Shown here: piece after piece, positions 1 to 8,028 of the stretch
Numbering within the stretch: the stretch's first letter is position 1
Layout: every line of letters begins with the position of its first letter
Origin: Rhodobacteraceae bacterium NBU2976
GTDB taxonomy: Bacteria > Pseudomonadota > Alphaproteobacteria > Rhodobacterales > Rhodobacteraceae
Reading direction: 5' to 3'
Length of the DNA stretch: 64,000 bases
Assembly (NCBI GenBank): GCA_023630215.1
Contig: JALPRQ010000001.1
Location: 1 to 64,000 of the forward strand
Position numbers and translations under genes: made by a program
Notes under the pieces: model-generated
Database searches by the model: none
What the model was told of the DNA's origin: nothing
What the model saw: the letters and a program-made list of their open reading frames with translations, nothing else

Positions 1-601
1 GTCTGATGCACTCTGTTCCAAAGAAACAAAGAAACCACCAAACAGTGAAGCTGACACTCACATCATCGACCTAAGCCTAGTGAGCCGATATAACAGGAAA
101 GTCCGTCGATTACGACCAAACCACCCGCATATCTCTTCATCATATATAACAATGTCAAAGAGCGCAGAAAAAACAAACGATTGTGGCGCTGTATCTATAG
201 CGCAACCGCCGCTCGATCTCTCTGTTATAGTTACCTTCTGGATCATTGCCCGTCCGGTGGAGTGCTATCTAGGGAATTCGTCAGAGTCGCGCAAGGGGTT
301 TTTTCAGAAATGTGACAGTTTTTTTGAAAATTCTCACGCGCCCTTATTTTGTTGAACTATATTGCTGAAACTTCGAGAAAAACGTTCCCTTTATCTTCGA
401 CCCCAAGGACCGGACCAGACGTATTCGGCGGAATCAGGTCAGCGCATCGCAGAAACGGGGACCTTCGGGACATTTCATGCATGTCGTGATCAGGGGCTTA
501 TCCCAATCACGGTGAGTCACATCGATGTCGAGAACATGTGACCCTTTGTAACCCTTTTCCCGCGTATAGAAGTGTCAAAGCCAAATTTACAGGAGGGCAC
601 T
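1..601. other. Intergenic stretch at left edge, no recognised gene
   Basis: About 600 bases before the first convincing gene. The short open frames here (for example 80-355 plus and 58-246 minus) overlap each other on opposite strands, lack a good ribosome binding site and resemble nothing I know, so I do not call them. The stretch looks more AT-rich than the genes to its right, as expected of a control region. The last part must carry the promoter of msrB, with a ribosome binding site at 591-597. I saw no tRNA, terminator or clear operator. Confidence 0.5.
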
Positions 602-1090
602 ATGCTCAACAGACGAAACTTTCTGATCGGATCAAGTGCGGCAAGCACGCTTTTCGTGGCAACACGAGGCTTCGCTGAAGAATTTGAAATCATGCTTAGC
701 GAACAGGAATGGCGCGCACGTCTGACGCCAGCGCAATTTGCGGTGTTGCGGGAAGAAGCAACCGAGCGGGCATTTTCGAATTCCCTGCTGGGTGAAAGCA
801 GTCCGCTGCTGAAAGAAAATCGCGCAGGCACATATCATTGCGCGGGTTGCGATTTGCCGGTCTTCTCATCGGAAACCAAGTTTGACAGCGGGACAGGTTG
901 GCCCAGTTTCTGGGCAGAGATCGAAGGCAATGTCAGTTTCAAACCGGATCGCGGATTGATCTTTACCCGGACCGAGGAACATTGCCGCCGCTGCGGCGGG
1001 CATTTGGGGCATGTGTTTGATGATGGCCCTGCTCCGACGGGGAAACGTCACTGTATCAACGGTCTGGCGATGACATTTACGCCAGCTTGA
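602..1090 (+). CDS. msrB: Peptide-methionine (R)-S-oxide reductase MsrB with Tat-like signal
   Basis: Reduces the R epimer of methionine sulfoxide in proteins. The 162-residue product has the two zinc CxxC pairs (CAGC and CRRC), the TGWPSFW segment and the catalytic cysteine in RHCINGLAM near the C terminus. The N terminus has a twin-arginine-like signal (NRRNFLIGSS, then a hydrophobic stretch ending before AEEFE), so the enzyme probably acts in the periplasm. An upstream in-frame start at 572 exists, but the ATG at 602 directly follows the ribosome binding site AGGAGGG and opens with the signal, so I prefer it. No msrA or MsrPQ partner is adjacent. The family call is firm; export is inferred from the signal. 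Confidence 0.93.
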   Translation: MLNRRNFLIGSSAASTLFVATRGFAEEFEIMLSEQEWRARLTPAQFAVLREEATERAFSNSLLGESSPLLKENRAGTYHCAGCDLPVFSSETKFDSGTGWPSFWAEIEGNVSFKPDRGLIFTRTEEHCRRCGGHLGHVFDDGPAPTGKRHCINGLAMTFTPA

Positions 1091-1208
1091 CCCCTCCATG
1101 GTACGCGGTTCCCAAGCACCGATATTGGCGATACCACACAGACCCAGACAGGCGGAGGCCGCTGCCCATCACGCCCGACGCTGCGCGTCAGATGTTCGGA
1201 AAGGCCGG

Positions 1209-1225
1209 GCCCCGCCGCGCGGGGC
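1209..1225. terminator. Possible hairpin between convergent msrB and ocd-like gene
   Basis: GCCCCGC and GCGGGGC form a 7-base-pair stem around a 3-base loop, midway between two convergent genes. No T-run follows on either strand, so it is at best a weak terminator. Confidence 0.25.
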
Positions 1226-1248
1226 AGGAAATTTAGGCGAAGTGGAAG

Positions 1249-2118
1249 TTAGGTGCTTGCGGTCAGGATGGCATGGGCGATCATCAGGTCCAGATGCGCG
1301 CCGCCAGCATTTTTATATAGCGTGATTTCTTCGTCAGACTGACGATGGATTGAATCATAGAGGTCACCCAGAATATCCGTATCGCTTATCACTCCGCGCG
1401 TCAGCGGATCGGCGATTTCCCCGACATGCACAGCACTTTCACGGCTGTCAGTGAAAAGGCTGCTGCGGCAGAGAGCGGTATCATCTGCTTCGCGCATCCC
1501 TGCTTTGAAAGATCCGATCAAGTCCAAATGTTGCCCCGGTTGCAGCCAGTCGCCTTTGATAATGGGTATGGTCGCCAGTGTGGCGCAGGAAATGATGTCG
1601 GCCTTACGCACGGCGCTTTCCAGATCATCCGCGACCACGCCCAACTGCGCAGCCTTGGCAAGGTCGCGCCCCCAGACCCGGACCGTGCAATCCGGTCGGA
1701 ATTGCGGATAGGCCTCGGCCAGTTGGGAGGCGACCTTTCCGGTCCCGACGATCAAAACCCGTTGCGCATCCGGTCGCGCCAACAGGCGCACGCCCAACAG
1801 GGAATCCGCAACCGTTTTCCATTTCGTCACCAGATCAAAATCTACTAGCGCCGCCGGACTGCCGTCGGAATCATAGACCAGCATCGCACCCTCGACGCTG
1901 GGGTCACGGTTTGGCATCACGGTGAAGGTTTTCACCCCTGCCCCCAGACCCTCGATCACCGCCGAACGGGTCATCAGGGTTCCGTTACCCATGGGTAAGA
2001 ACTGATCGGTGGTTTGTGCGCGGGGCAAGCGGTGCCCAGCCGCAATTGCATCGACCATCCGTGTCCAGTCGAGTTGCCCCTCGACATCCTTGGCGCGGAT
2101 GATCCGAAGCGCGCTCAC
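1249..2118 (-). CDS. Ornithine cyclodeaminase / mu-crystallin family protein
   Basis: NAD(P)-dependent family whose members include ornithine cyclodeaminase, alanine dehydrogenase and ketimine reductases (mu-crystallin). The 289-residue product shows the Rossmann motif LIVGTGKVASQ at about residues 122-132, and the segment GVKTFTVMPN around residue 61 with the conserved lysine. The start is GTG, overlapping the stop of the upstream aminotransferase gene by 4 bases, which indicates translational coupling. It is the last gene of a four-gene minus-strand unit that also holds a sulfurtransferase and an aminotransferase. The exact substrate cannot be read from sequence; a ketimine or an amino acid such as ornithine or alanine are the options. 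Confidence 0.85.
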   Translation of the reverse strand: MSALRIIRAKDVEGQLDWTRMVDAIAAGHRLPRAQTTDQFLPMGNGTLMTRSAVIEGLGAGVKTFTVMPNRDPSVEGAMLVYDSDGSPAALVDFDLVTKWKTVADSLLGVRLLARPDAQRVLIVGTGKVASQLAEAYPQFRPDCTVRVWGRDLAKAAQLGVVADDLESAVRKADIISCATLATIPIIKGDWLQPGQHLDLIGSFKAGMREADDTALCRSSLFTDSRESAVHVGEIADPLTRGVISDTDILGDLYDSIHRQSDEEITLYKNAGGAHLDLMIAHAILTAST

Positions 2119-3293
2119 AACACCGACGCGATGGCCTTTGCCAGCTTCTCGAGTCCGTCTTTGGGCAGACCCGCCACGTTGAACCGGCTGTCGCCAACCA
2201 TATAGACGCCGAACTCCTCGCGCAGCTGATCGACCTGCTCCACCGTCAATCCAAGGCGAGAGAACATGCCACGATGGTCTGCCACGAAATCAAAGCGATC
2301 CGAATTTGTTTCGCGGCGCAGCGCGTCCGCCAACCCCTGACGCAATTCCAGCATGTTCAGACGCATTTCTTCCAGCTCCGCCATCCAGTCCGCCCGCAGA
2401 TCAGCATCCGCCAAAATCATCGCCGTCACGGTCGCCCCATGATCCGGCGGGAAGGAAAAGTTCACGCGGTTCAGCGAAGCCAGCGCCCCCTTGGTCAATG
2501 GCACGGCAGATTCAGCGCTCATCACCAGCGCCACGCCGACGCGGTCGCGATACAAACCGAAATTCTTTGAACAGGAAGCCGCGATCATCATTTCCGGCAC
2601 TTTGCCCGCCATCAGGCGCACGCCCTCAGCATCCGCGTCCAACCCGTCACCGAACCCCTGATAGGCGAAATCAATGAAAGGTGTCACAGATTTGGCCAGC
2701 ACTAGGTCGGTCACCTCGGCCCATTGCTCCAACGACAGGTTTGCGCCCGTCGGGTTGTGACAACAGCCGTGCAGCAACACAACATCACCTGCAGCCACGC
2801 CGTCTAGATCGGCTTTCATGCCGTCGAAATCCACCTGACAAGTCGCGTCATCGAAATACCGGTATTTCCTGATCTTCATGCCCAGATGTTTCAGGATCGC
2901 TTCGTGGTTCGGCCAGCTTGGGTCCGAAATCCAGACTGTTGCATCGGGCGAGGCCATCTGGATCAGTTCAAACAACTGCCGGATCGCGCCCGTTCCACCG
3001 GGCGTCTGCGCACCGGATATGCGCGCTGCGCTGACGGCATCGCCCAGCACAAGTTCCCGCATCGCATCAACAAAATCGAGATTGCCCAGCAACCCGACAT
3101 AGGACTTGCTGTCCTGCGCCGCCAGCAATTGCGCCTCGGCCTTTTTCACCGCGCGCATCACCGGGGTTTTGCCATTCTCGTCCTTATAAACCCCAACACC
3201 CAGATCCAGCTTTTCGCTCCGCGGGTCCTCGCGGTACATGCCGATCAGTTTGATGATTTTATCTTCGGGTTGCGGTTTCAGGGTTTCGAACAT
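2115..3293 (-). CDS. tyrB: Class I aminotransferase (aspartate/aromatic type)
   Basis: PLP-dependent transaminase of fold type I, 392 residues, the usual length of AspC/TyrB proteins. It begins with the family-typical segment DKIIKLIGMYREDPR and LDLGVGVYKDENG, has the PNHEAIL and GCCHNPTG substrate/PLP segments, and the Schiff-base lysine in SCSKNFGLYRDRVG. It converts aspartate or aromatic amino acids and 2-oxoglutarate to the oxo acids; the symbol tyrB is a guess between AspC and TyrB. It sits 12 bases downstream of a GNAT gene and overlaps the ocd-like gene, so the three are probably cotranscribed with the sulfurtransferase gene. Confidence 0.9.
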   Translation of the reverse strand: MFETLKPQPEDKIIKLIGMYREDPRSEKLDLGVGVYKDENGKTPVMRAVKKAEAQLLAAQDSKSYVGLLGNLDFVDAMRELVLGDAVSAARISGAQTPGGTGAIRQLFELIQMASPDATVWISDPSWPNHEAILKHLGMKIRKYRYFDDATCQVDFDGMKADLDGVAAGDVVLLHGCCHNPTGANLSLEQWAEVTDLVLAKSVTPFIDFAYQGFGDGLDADAEGVRLMAGKVPEMMIAASCSKNFGLYRDRVGVALVMSAESAVPLTKGALASLNRVNFSFPPDHGATVTAMILADADLRADWMAELEEMRLNMLELRQGLADALRRETNSDRFDFVADHRGMFSRLGLTVEQVDQLREEFGVYMVGDSRFNVAGLPKDGLEKLAKAIASVL

Positions 3294-3305
3294 TTTTGCT
3301 GTCCT

Positions 3306-3866
3306 TCAGGTTTCAGGAACTTCGCGATCACGCATTAATACGCGGCTTTTAGTCTCCTGCTTAAAAGGCGTAAATCCCGATTTTTGATAAAGTTGCAGCG
3401 CACGCGGATGATCAAGCGTGCAGGTCTGCACGGTCATGCGTTCCGTATCCTCGTGATCCCAGCCCATGTGGATCGCGGTTTGCAGCAGATACTTCCCCAG
3501 GCCCAGTCCGATCGCCTCGGGCACTAGGCCGAAAAACGCAAGGTCACAACGTCCCAGCTCGCGTCGATCCAGCATGAAGAACCCTGCAGGCCAACCTGTA
3601 TATAACAGCGTGAACATCTCCATACGTGCGTTTTGCACGAAATCACGCAAATCTTCTGCCGACAGCCGATGCATATCGTTCCACTCATGCGCCGCCCCGA
3701 CCACGTCATAGAGATTGAGGAAGTACCAAACCGGCGGATTTTCCGCATGGATCAGCGCGGTTGGCTTGCTGCCGGGAACCGGCGGGCGTGGATAGCTGGG
3801 GCGCTCATGCATCTCCAGATAGGTTATGACATAATCGACTTCTTCCCCGGCTTTTAACGTCTTCAT
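3306..3866 (-). CDS. GNAT family acetyltransferase
   Basis: A 186-residue N-acetyltransferase-like protein. The fold signature lies in the second half (EAIGLGLGKYLLQTAI, then TCTLDHPRALQLYQKSGF), matching the acetyl-CoA loop and the helix-strand after it. The longer frame to 3902 would run into the sulfurtransferase gene; the ATG at 3866 overlaps that gene's stop by 4 bases (ATGA) and is the natural coupled start. The substrate is unknown. It lies between the sulfurtransferase and the aminotransferase, which suggests a role linked to amino acid metabolism, but that is inference. Confidence 0.85.
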   Translation of the reverse strand: MKTLKAGEEVDYVITYLEMHERPSYPRPPVPGSKPTALIHAENPPVWYFLNLYDVVGAAHEWNDMHRLSAEDLRDFVQNARMEMFTLLYTGWPAGFFMLDRRELGRCDLAFFGLVPEAIGLGLGKYLLQTAIHMGWDHEDTERMTVQTCTLDHPRALQLYQKSGFTPFKQETKSRVLMRDREVPET

Positions 3867-4684
3867 CCTGTCGCAATCTCCGTATCTTGGCGCCCGCCCC
3901 ATTCGGTCCAGGACCCATCATAGACTGCGCTGTGATCCGCCCCTGCCAGCGCCATGGCGAAACTGAGCATCGCCGCCGTCACGCCGGAACCGCAGGTGGT
4001 GATTGCAGGTTGGCTTAGGTCGACACCAGCGGCCGTGAATATGGCGCGAATGGCATCAGGTGACTTCATTTGCCCATTCTCGCTTAGATCGGCAAAAAAG
4101 ACATTCAACGACCCCGGAATGCGCCCGCGTCGCAGTTCCGGGCGCGGTTCGGCAACCTCGCCCCGGAATCGCACCGCTGAGCGGGCATCCACAATCTGCA
4201 CGGTGCCACGGGCAGCATTAACACCGTCCAGATCAATCACCCGTGCGGGATTGAGCTTGGCATGAAAATGAGAGCGGTTGGGGATAACTTCGCCAGTTTC
4301 GATGTCTCGCCCTTCGGCGACCCATTTCGGCAAGCCGCCATCCAGCACAGCGACATCATCCTTGCCAAACGCCTTGAACGTCCACCAGACGCGCGGTGCG
4401 GAAAAGACGCCCGCCGTGTCATAGACAACCACCGGATCACTATCACCGATACCCATCGCGCGAACACGACTGACGAATTTTTCCTCGGACGGCAGCATGT
4501 GCGGCAGGTCCACCGAGGTGTCGGCAATTTCATCAATGTCGAAATAAACCGCGCCGGGAATATGCCTTGCCAGATATTCCGCCTGACAATCGCGATTTTC
4601 GGCGGGCATATACCAACTGGCATCGACGATTTTCACCCTGTCCAGATTGTCCGACAGCCAGTCTGTTGTGACGAGATTTTCCAA
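3863..4684 (-). CDS. sseA: 3-mercaptopyruvate / thiosulfate sulfurtransferase
   Basis: A 273-residue tandem rhodanese protein. The first domain (to about residue 130) is inactive as usual, and the second carries the catalytic loop CGSGVTA with Cys231. The CGSGVT form of the loop is typical of 3-mercaptopyruvate sulfurtransferases rather than thiosulfate rhodaneses. It moves sulfur from mercaptopyruvate to an acceptor in the cytoplasm; no signal peptide is present. It is the first gene of the unit sseA-GNAT-aminotransferase-ocd. Mercaptopyruvate is the transamination product of cysteine, so the aminotransferase downstream could supply its substrate. Confidence 0.92.
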   Translation of the reverse strand: MENLVTTDWLSDNLDRVKIVDASWYMPAENRDCQAEYLARHIPGAVYFDIDEIADTSVDLPHMLPSEEKFVSRVRAMGIGDSDPVVVYDTAGVFSAPRVWWTFKAFGKDDVAVLDGGLPKWVAEGRDIETGEVIPNRSHFHAKLNPARVIDLDGVNAARGTVQIVDARSAVRFRGEVAEPRPELRRGRIPGSLNVFFADLSENGQMKSPDAIRAIFTAAGVDLSQPAITTCGSGVTAAMLSFAMALAGADHSAVYDGSWTEWGGRQDTEIATG

Positions 4685-4743
4685 AATCGTGACCCTTCCC
4701 TATTTTCCGCGGACACATTAGCGTCAGGCGGGAAAGGATTACA

Positions 4744-5538
4744 ATGGACGTTACCTCACCGGGCATACTCTCGGACCTGATTTTTCTCCGCTTTGGCGGA
4801 GAGGTCACGAATCGCGGCAAGTTCGTGAAGGTGCAGACGCCAGACAATCCAGATTACTATTTCGGGAACCTCCTGATCCTGCCCGGCCCGCCCGATGATG
4901 TGGCAAAGGTCGTGGCCCTGTTCGACGCCGAATTCGCAGATGCGTCAGGTGTCCAACACCACACTTTCCTGTGGGAACCCACGGCGCGACTGTCCACGGC
5001 CGCAAAAACGGCATTCACAGCGAAGGGATTTTTCTACAACCACAGCTCGGTCCTGACGGCCCAGTCGGTTCACGATGATAGACACGTTCCTGATGGTGTC
5101 AGTTTCCGCAAGCTGGAAACAGATGCCGAATGGGACGCGGCACTTGATGCACAAATGACCCTAAACCTCGACAACCACCCGCGCGAGGCTTACATCGCCT
5201 TCAAAACCAAGCAGTTTGTACAATATCGCGATATGGCTGATGCCGGTCTGGGTGGCTGGTTCGGGGCGTTCAAAGGGAATAAATTGGTCGCTGACATGGG
5301 CCTATATTTCGATGACACAATCGGCCGCTTCCAGTCGGTAGAAACCCACCCCGATCACCGTCGACAAGGGATCGCCCGCGCGTTGGTGCAATGGGTATCC
5401 AACTGGGGGTTTTTGCACCGCCCGGGCGCAACCCTGATGATTCACGCGGATCATGGCGAGGTCGCAGAAACCATCTATAAATCGCTGGGCTTTCGGGAAA
5501 CCGAACAATTGGAGTCTCTCTATCGTCCACCGGTTTAA
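4744..5538 (+). CDS. GNAT family acetyltransferase, two-domain
   Basis: A 264-residue protein, longer than a single GNAT domain. The C-terminal part has the acetyl-CoA motif PDHRRQGIARALVQW followed by AETIYKSLGFRETEQL, a clear GNAT core. The N-terminal 100 residues are another, weaker GNAT-like or unknown domain. It is transcribed divergently from sseA, with about 60 bases between the two starts, and its end overlaps the convergent gene at 5535 by 4 bases. I cannot name the substrate. Confidence 0.82.
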   Translation: MDVTSPGILSDLIFLRFGGEVTNRGKFVKVQTPDNPDYYFGNLLILPGPPDDVAKVVALFDAEFADASGVQHHTFLWEPTARLSTAAKTAFTAKGFFYNHSSVLTAQSVHDDRHVPDGVSFRKLETDAEWDAALDAQMTLNLDNHPREAYIAFKTKQFVQYRDMADAGLGGWFGAFKGNKLVADMGLYFDDTIGRFQSVETHPDHRRQGIARALVQWVSNWGFLHRPGATLMIHADHGEVAETIYKSLGFRETEQLESLYRPPV

Positions 5539-6107
5539 CCTGCTGATACCGCGCTGCGATCCGCGCAAGGGATCACTTCGACAGGCAATTCACGCAATTC
5601 AACGGCACCTTCACGATCGGTAATCACGATCCGCATTACGACCGTGCCATCACGCCGGTATAGGGCATCGTGCAGGTCCCATATTGCGGCTGTCTCGGGG
5701 CGATCACAGATCCAGCGATATGCGGCATTCGTGAAAATGCTGCCAACGGATTCACCCGTATCACTCCATTCCGGTAGCGTTGTCAGGTTACCTGGCTGGC
5801 GCGCCGAAAAGGTAAATATCAGTTGTCTGTCTGTGTGGCTTACCCCGCTCAGGTCCCAATACCGATGTGCAAGCAGCAGGCGGTCCTCGGTTTCAAGCAG
5901 CGCAACCGCTATCGAAAGATGTTCAGGCCAGACCCTTGGATCTGCCAGCATTTCTGCAAATATTTCTTCGCGCCGGTCAAAGGCAGCATCCAACGTTTCC
6001 GGTCTTGGGGGTAACGCTGGCGCGGCGTCCTCCTCTCCGGTCCACAAATATCCCAATATGCTTAGGCCCACGACAAGAGTCGCAAGCAGAATAGTTCTCC
6101 TCCACAT
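5535..6107 (-). CDS. Membrane-anchored protein of unknown function
   Basis: A 190-residue protein I do not recognise. Residues 4-21 form one hydrophobic segment after a basic MWRR start, so it is probably an inner-membrane-anchored periplasmic protein. The following region is acidic and proline-rich, then predicted mixed alpha/beta. There are two cysteines near the end (ICDRPE and IPCADRS). It sits between a convergent GNAT gene and the LysR gene with no operon partner. Codon use looks like that of its neighbours. Confidence 0.65.
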   Translation of the reverse strand: MWRRTILLATLVVGLSILGYLWTGEEDAAPALPPRPETLDAAFDRREEIFAEMLADPRVWPEHLSIAVALLETEDRLLLAHRYWDLSGVSHTDRQLIFTFSARQPGNLTTLPEWSDTGESVGSIFTNAAYRWICDRPETAAIWDLHDALYRRDGTVVMRIVITDREGAVELRELPVEVIPCADRSAVSAG

Positions 6108-6146
6108 CGGGATATTCTAATGGCGCAGACGATGGTCTGGCGAGCA

Positions 6147-7028
6147 TTATTTCGCGTCGGTCACAAGCATAAGTTCTGCGGTCAACAGATCGAAAACGCG
6201 CCGCATTCTCGGGTTGTGACGCAAGATTTCCGGCGCTGTCAGCCAGACCTGCATCGGCGGGATTGGGATGGCAACATGCAACTTTTCCAGCGCGGGGTCA
6301 GCGTCCCCCAAAATGGTCTGCATCGCACCGATTCCTGCGCCTGCGCGAACCATTTCCCAATAAACCGGCTGTGAGTCGGTGCGCACTGGGAAGAAGTTCC
6401 GATCCACATCCAGATTCATCTCGCGAAAAAATCGGATGATAAGGTCGGACTTGTCAAACCCGATAAAGTCATGGTCCCAAACCTCCTCGGGTCGCGTCAA
6501 CCGTCCCTTGCGTGCGATATAGGATTTGGCGGCGTAAAGTCCGACAGACATGTCCCCGACATGCCGCGTGATCACGTCCAGTTGTGTCGGGCGGTACATA
6601 CGGATCGCGATGTCAGCCTCGCGGAACAGAAGGTTTTCGGTCGTGTCTGATGGCACCAGTTCCAGTTGGATATCCGGCTCTTGCATCCGGATCGCGGCAA
6701 ATATGCGTGGTAAGTGATGGTGAGACACGATCTCACTCGCCGTGACCCGCACGGTCCCGGACAGGCGCTCTGACTGCCCTTCGGCAACCAGCGACAGACG
6801 GTTCGACGCCGCCAACATATCGCGGGCCGGACCCAGAAGGGACTCACCGGTCTCTGTCAGCGCCAGCCCCCGCGCGGCGCGGGTGAAAAGGGTAACGCCC
6901 AACGCCTCTTCCAACAGTTTTACATGGCGACCAATCGAAGGTTGCGTCATCCCCAGACGACGGGCAGCTGCCGACAGCGACCCCTCCTCCGCCACGGCCA
7001 GAAAGGATTGCACCAATGTCCAGTCCAT
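6147..7028 (-). CDS. LysR family transcriptional regulator
   Basis: A 293-residue regulator. Residues 1-60 are a LysR winged helix-turn-helix (SFLAVAEEGSLSAAARRLGM, TQPSIGRHVKLLEEALG), followed by a linker helix and an effector-binding domain. It is divergent from the NAD(P)-binding gene at 7132, and the 103 bases between them are AT-rich and carry inverted AAATAT/ATATTT elements. By the usual LysR arrangement it probably controls itself and that neighbour. The ligand is unknown. Confidence 0.92.
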   Translation of the reverse strand: MDWTLVQSFLAVAEEGSLSAAARRLGMTQPSIGRHVKLLEEALGVTLFTRAARGLALTETGESLLGPARDMLAASNRLSLVAEGQSERLSGTVRVTASEIVSHHHLPRIFAAIRMQEPDIQLELVPSDTTENLLFREADIAIRMYRPTQLDVITRHVGDMSVGLYAAKSYIARKGRLTRPEEVWDHDFIGFDKSDLIIRFFREMNLDVDRNFFPVRTDSQPVYWEMVRAGAGIGAMQTILGDADPALEKLHVAIPIPPMQVWLTAPEILRHNPRMRRVFDLLTAELMLVTDAK

Positions 7029-7131
7029 CGCTCACCTATAAATATTTTTATATCACATAGCGATATTTCGTGAATTTTCCAAAGATATATTTATACCTAA
7101 TTTGATCCCATCACCAAGAAAGGGATCAATC
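7029..7131. promoter_or_regulatory. Divergent control region between LysR gene and NmrA-like gene
   Basis: This is far richer in A and T than the surrounding genes. It contains AAATAT (7040-7045) and ATATTT (7063-7068), an inverted pair spaced as in LysR-type sites, and a second AT block at about 7083-7098. The right end holds the ribosome binding site of the NAD(P)-binding gene (AGAAAGGG near 7117-7124). Operator identity is inferred only from position and symmetry. Confidence 0.4.
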
Positions 7132-7977
7132 ATGAGCACAGTTCTAATCCTCGGCCCCTCGGGCAGAATCGGGTCTCACGCCGCCAAAGCCTTCACCGCT
7201 GCGGGGTGGGAGGTTCGCAAATACACACGCGGTACGAACATGACCGAAGCTGCGCAAGGCGTGGAGGTCATCGTCAACGGTCTCAACCCACCGAATTACG
7301 AAAACTGGGAGGTAAACATCCCGAAAATCACCAACCAAGTTATCGCCGCTGCCAAAGCGTCTGGCGCGACGGTCATTATTCCTGGCAACGTTTATAATTT
7401 TGGCAACCATCCCGGCGTCTGGGACGAAACCACGCCACAGCGCGCCACCACGAAAAAGGGCAAAATTCGCATTGCGATGGAACAATCTTATCGCGACAGC
7501 GGGGTGCAGACGATCATCCTGCGCGCCGGAAATTTCATCGACCCAGACGGGACCGACGATATTTTCCGGATGGTTCTGACAAAGTCCCTGTCAAAAGGAA
7601 AACTGACCAGCATGGGGCGCAATGACGTGCCGCAGGCATATTGCTACTTACCCGATTGGGCGCGGGCTGCCGTCGCACTCGCCGAAAAACGCAGGGAATT
7701 CGCAAAATTCGAGGACATACCCTTTCCCGGCCAGACATTTACAATGGAGTCTCTGCGCAAATCCCTTGAACGCCGCACCGGTCGCCCTGTTCGACTGACA
7801 AAATTTCCGTGGTGGGTGATGTCACTTGCCAGTCCTTTCTGGAATTTGGCGAGAGAACTGAAAGAGATGCGGTATCTTAACGACCTCGGCCATAAGCTGT
7901 CGGGGCAGAAACTGGATCGTCTGCTGCCAGGGTTCACACTGACACCTCTGGACGATGCGATTGCGCATCTTGCATAG
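7132..7977 (+). CDS. NAD(P)-binding protein, atypical SDR / NmrA-like
   Basis: A 281-residue protein with an N-terminal dinucleotide-binding motif (LILGPSGRIGSHAAKAF), where GxxGxxG reads GPSGRIG, typical of NAD-dependent epimerase/NmrA-like families. The usual YxxxK catalytic pair is not obvious; KIRIAMEQSYRDSG occupies the corresponding region. The ATG at 7132 follows a ribosome binding site and starts just before the first beta strand, so the 30-base upstream extension is dismissed. The reaction is unknown. The gene is divergent from the LysR regulator and probably its target. Confidence 0.85.
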   Translation: MSTVLILGPSGRIGSHAAKAFTAAGWEVRKYTRGTNMTEAAQGVEVIVNGLNPPNYENWEVNIPKITNQVIAAAKASGATVIIPGNVYNFGNHPGVWDETTPQRATTKKGKIRIAMEQSYRDSGVQTIILRAGNFIDPDGTDDIFRMVLTKSLSKGKLTSMGRNDVPQAYCYLPDWARAAVALAEKRREFAKFEDIPFPGQTFTMESLRKSLERRTGRPVRLTKFPWWVMSLASPFWNLARELKEMRYLNDLGHKLSGQKLDRLLPGFTLTPLDDAIAHLA

Positions 7978-8028
7978 CAGCGCAATCACCGCTTGAAAAA
8001 ACCGGGCAGAGCGCTCACTTTGCCCCGC

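Noticed and set aside
58-355. Overlapping short frames on both strands near the left edge
   Set aside because: No ribosome binding site, no known family, opposite-strand overlap; typical chance frames.
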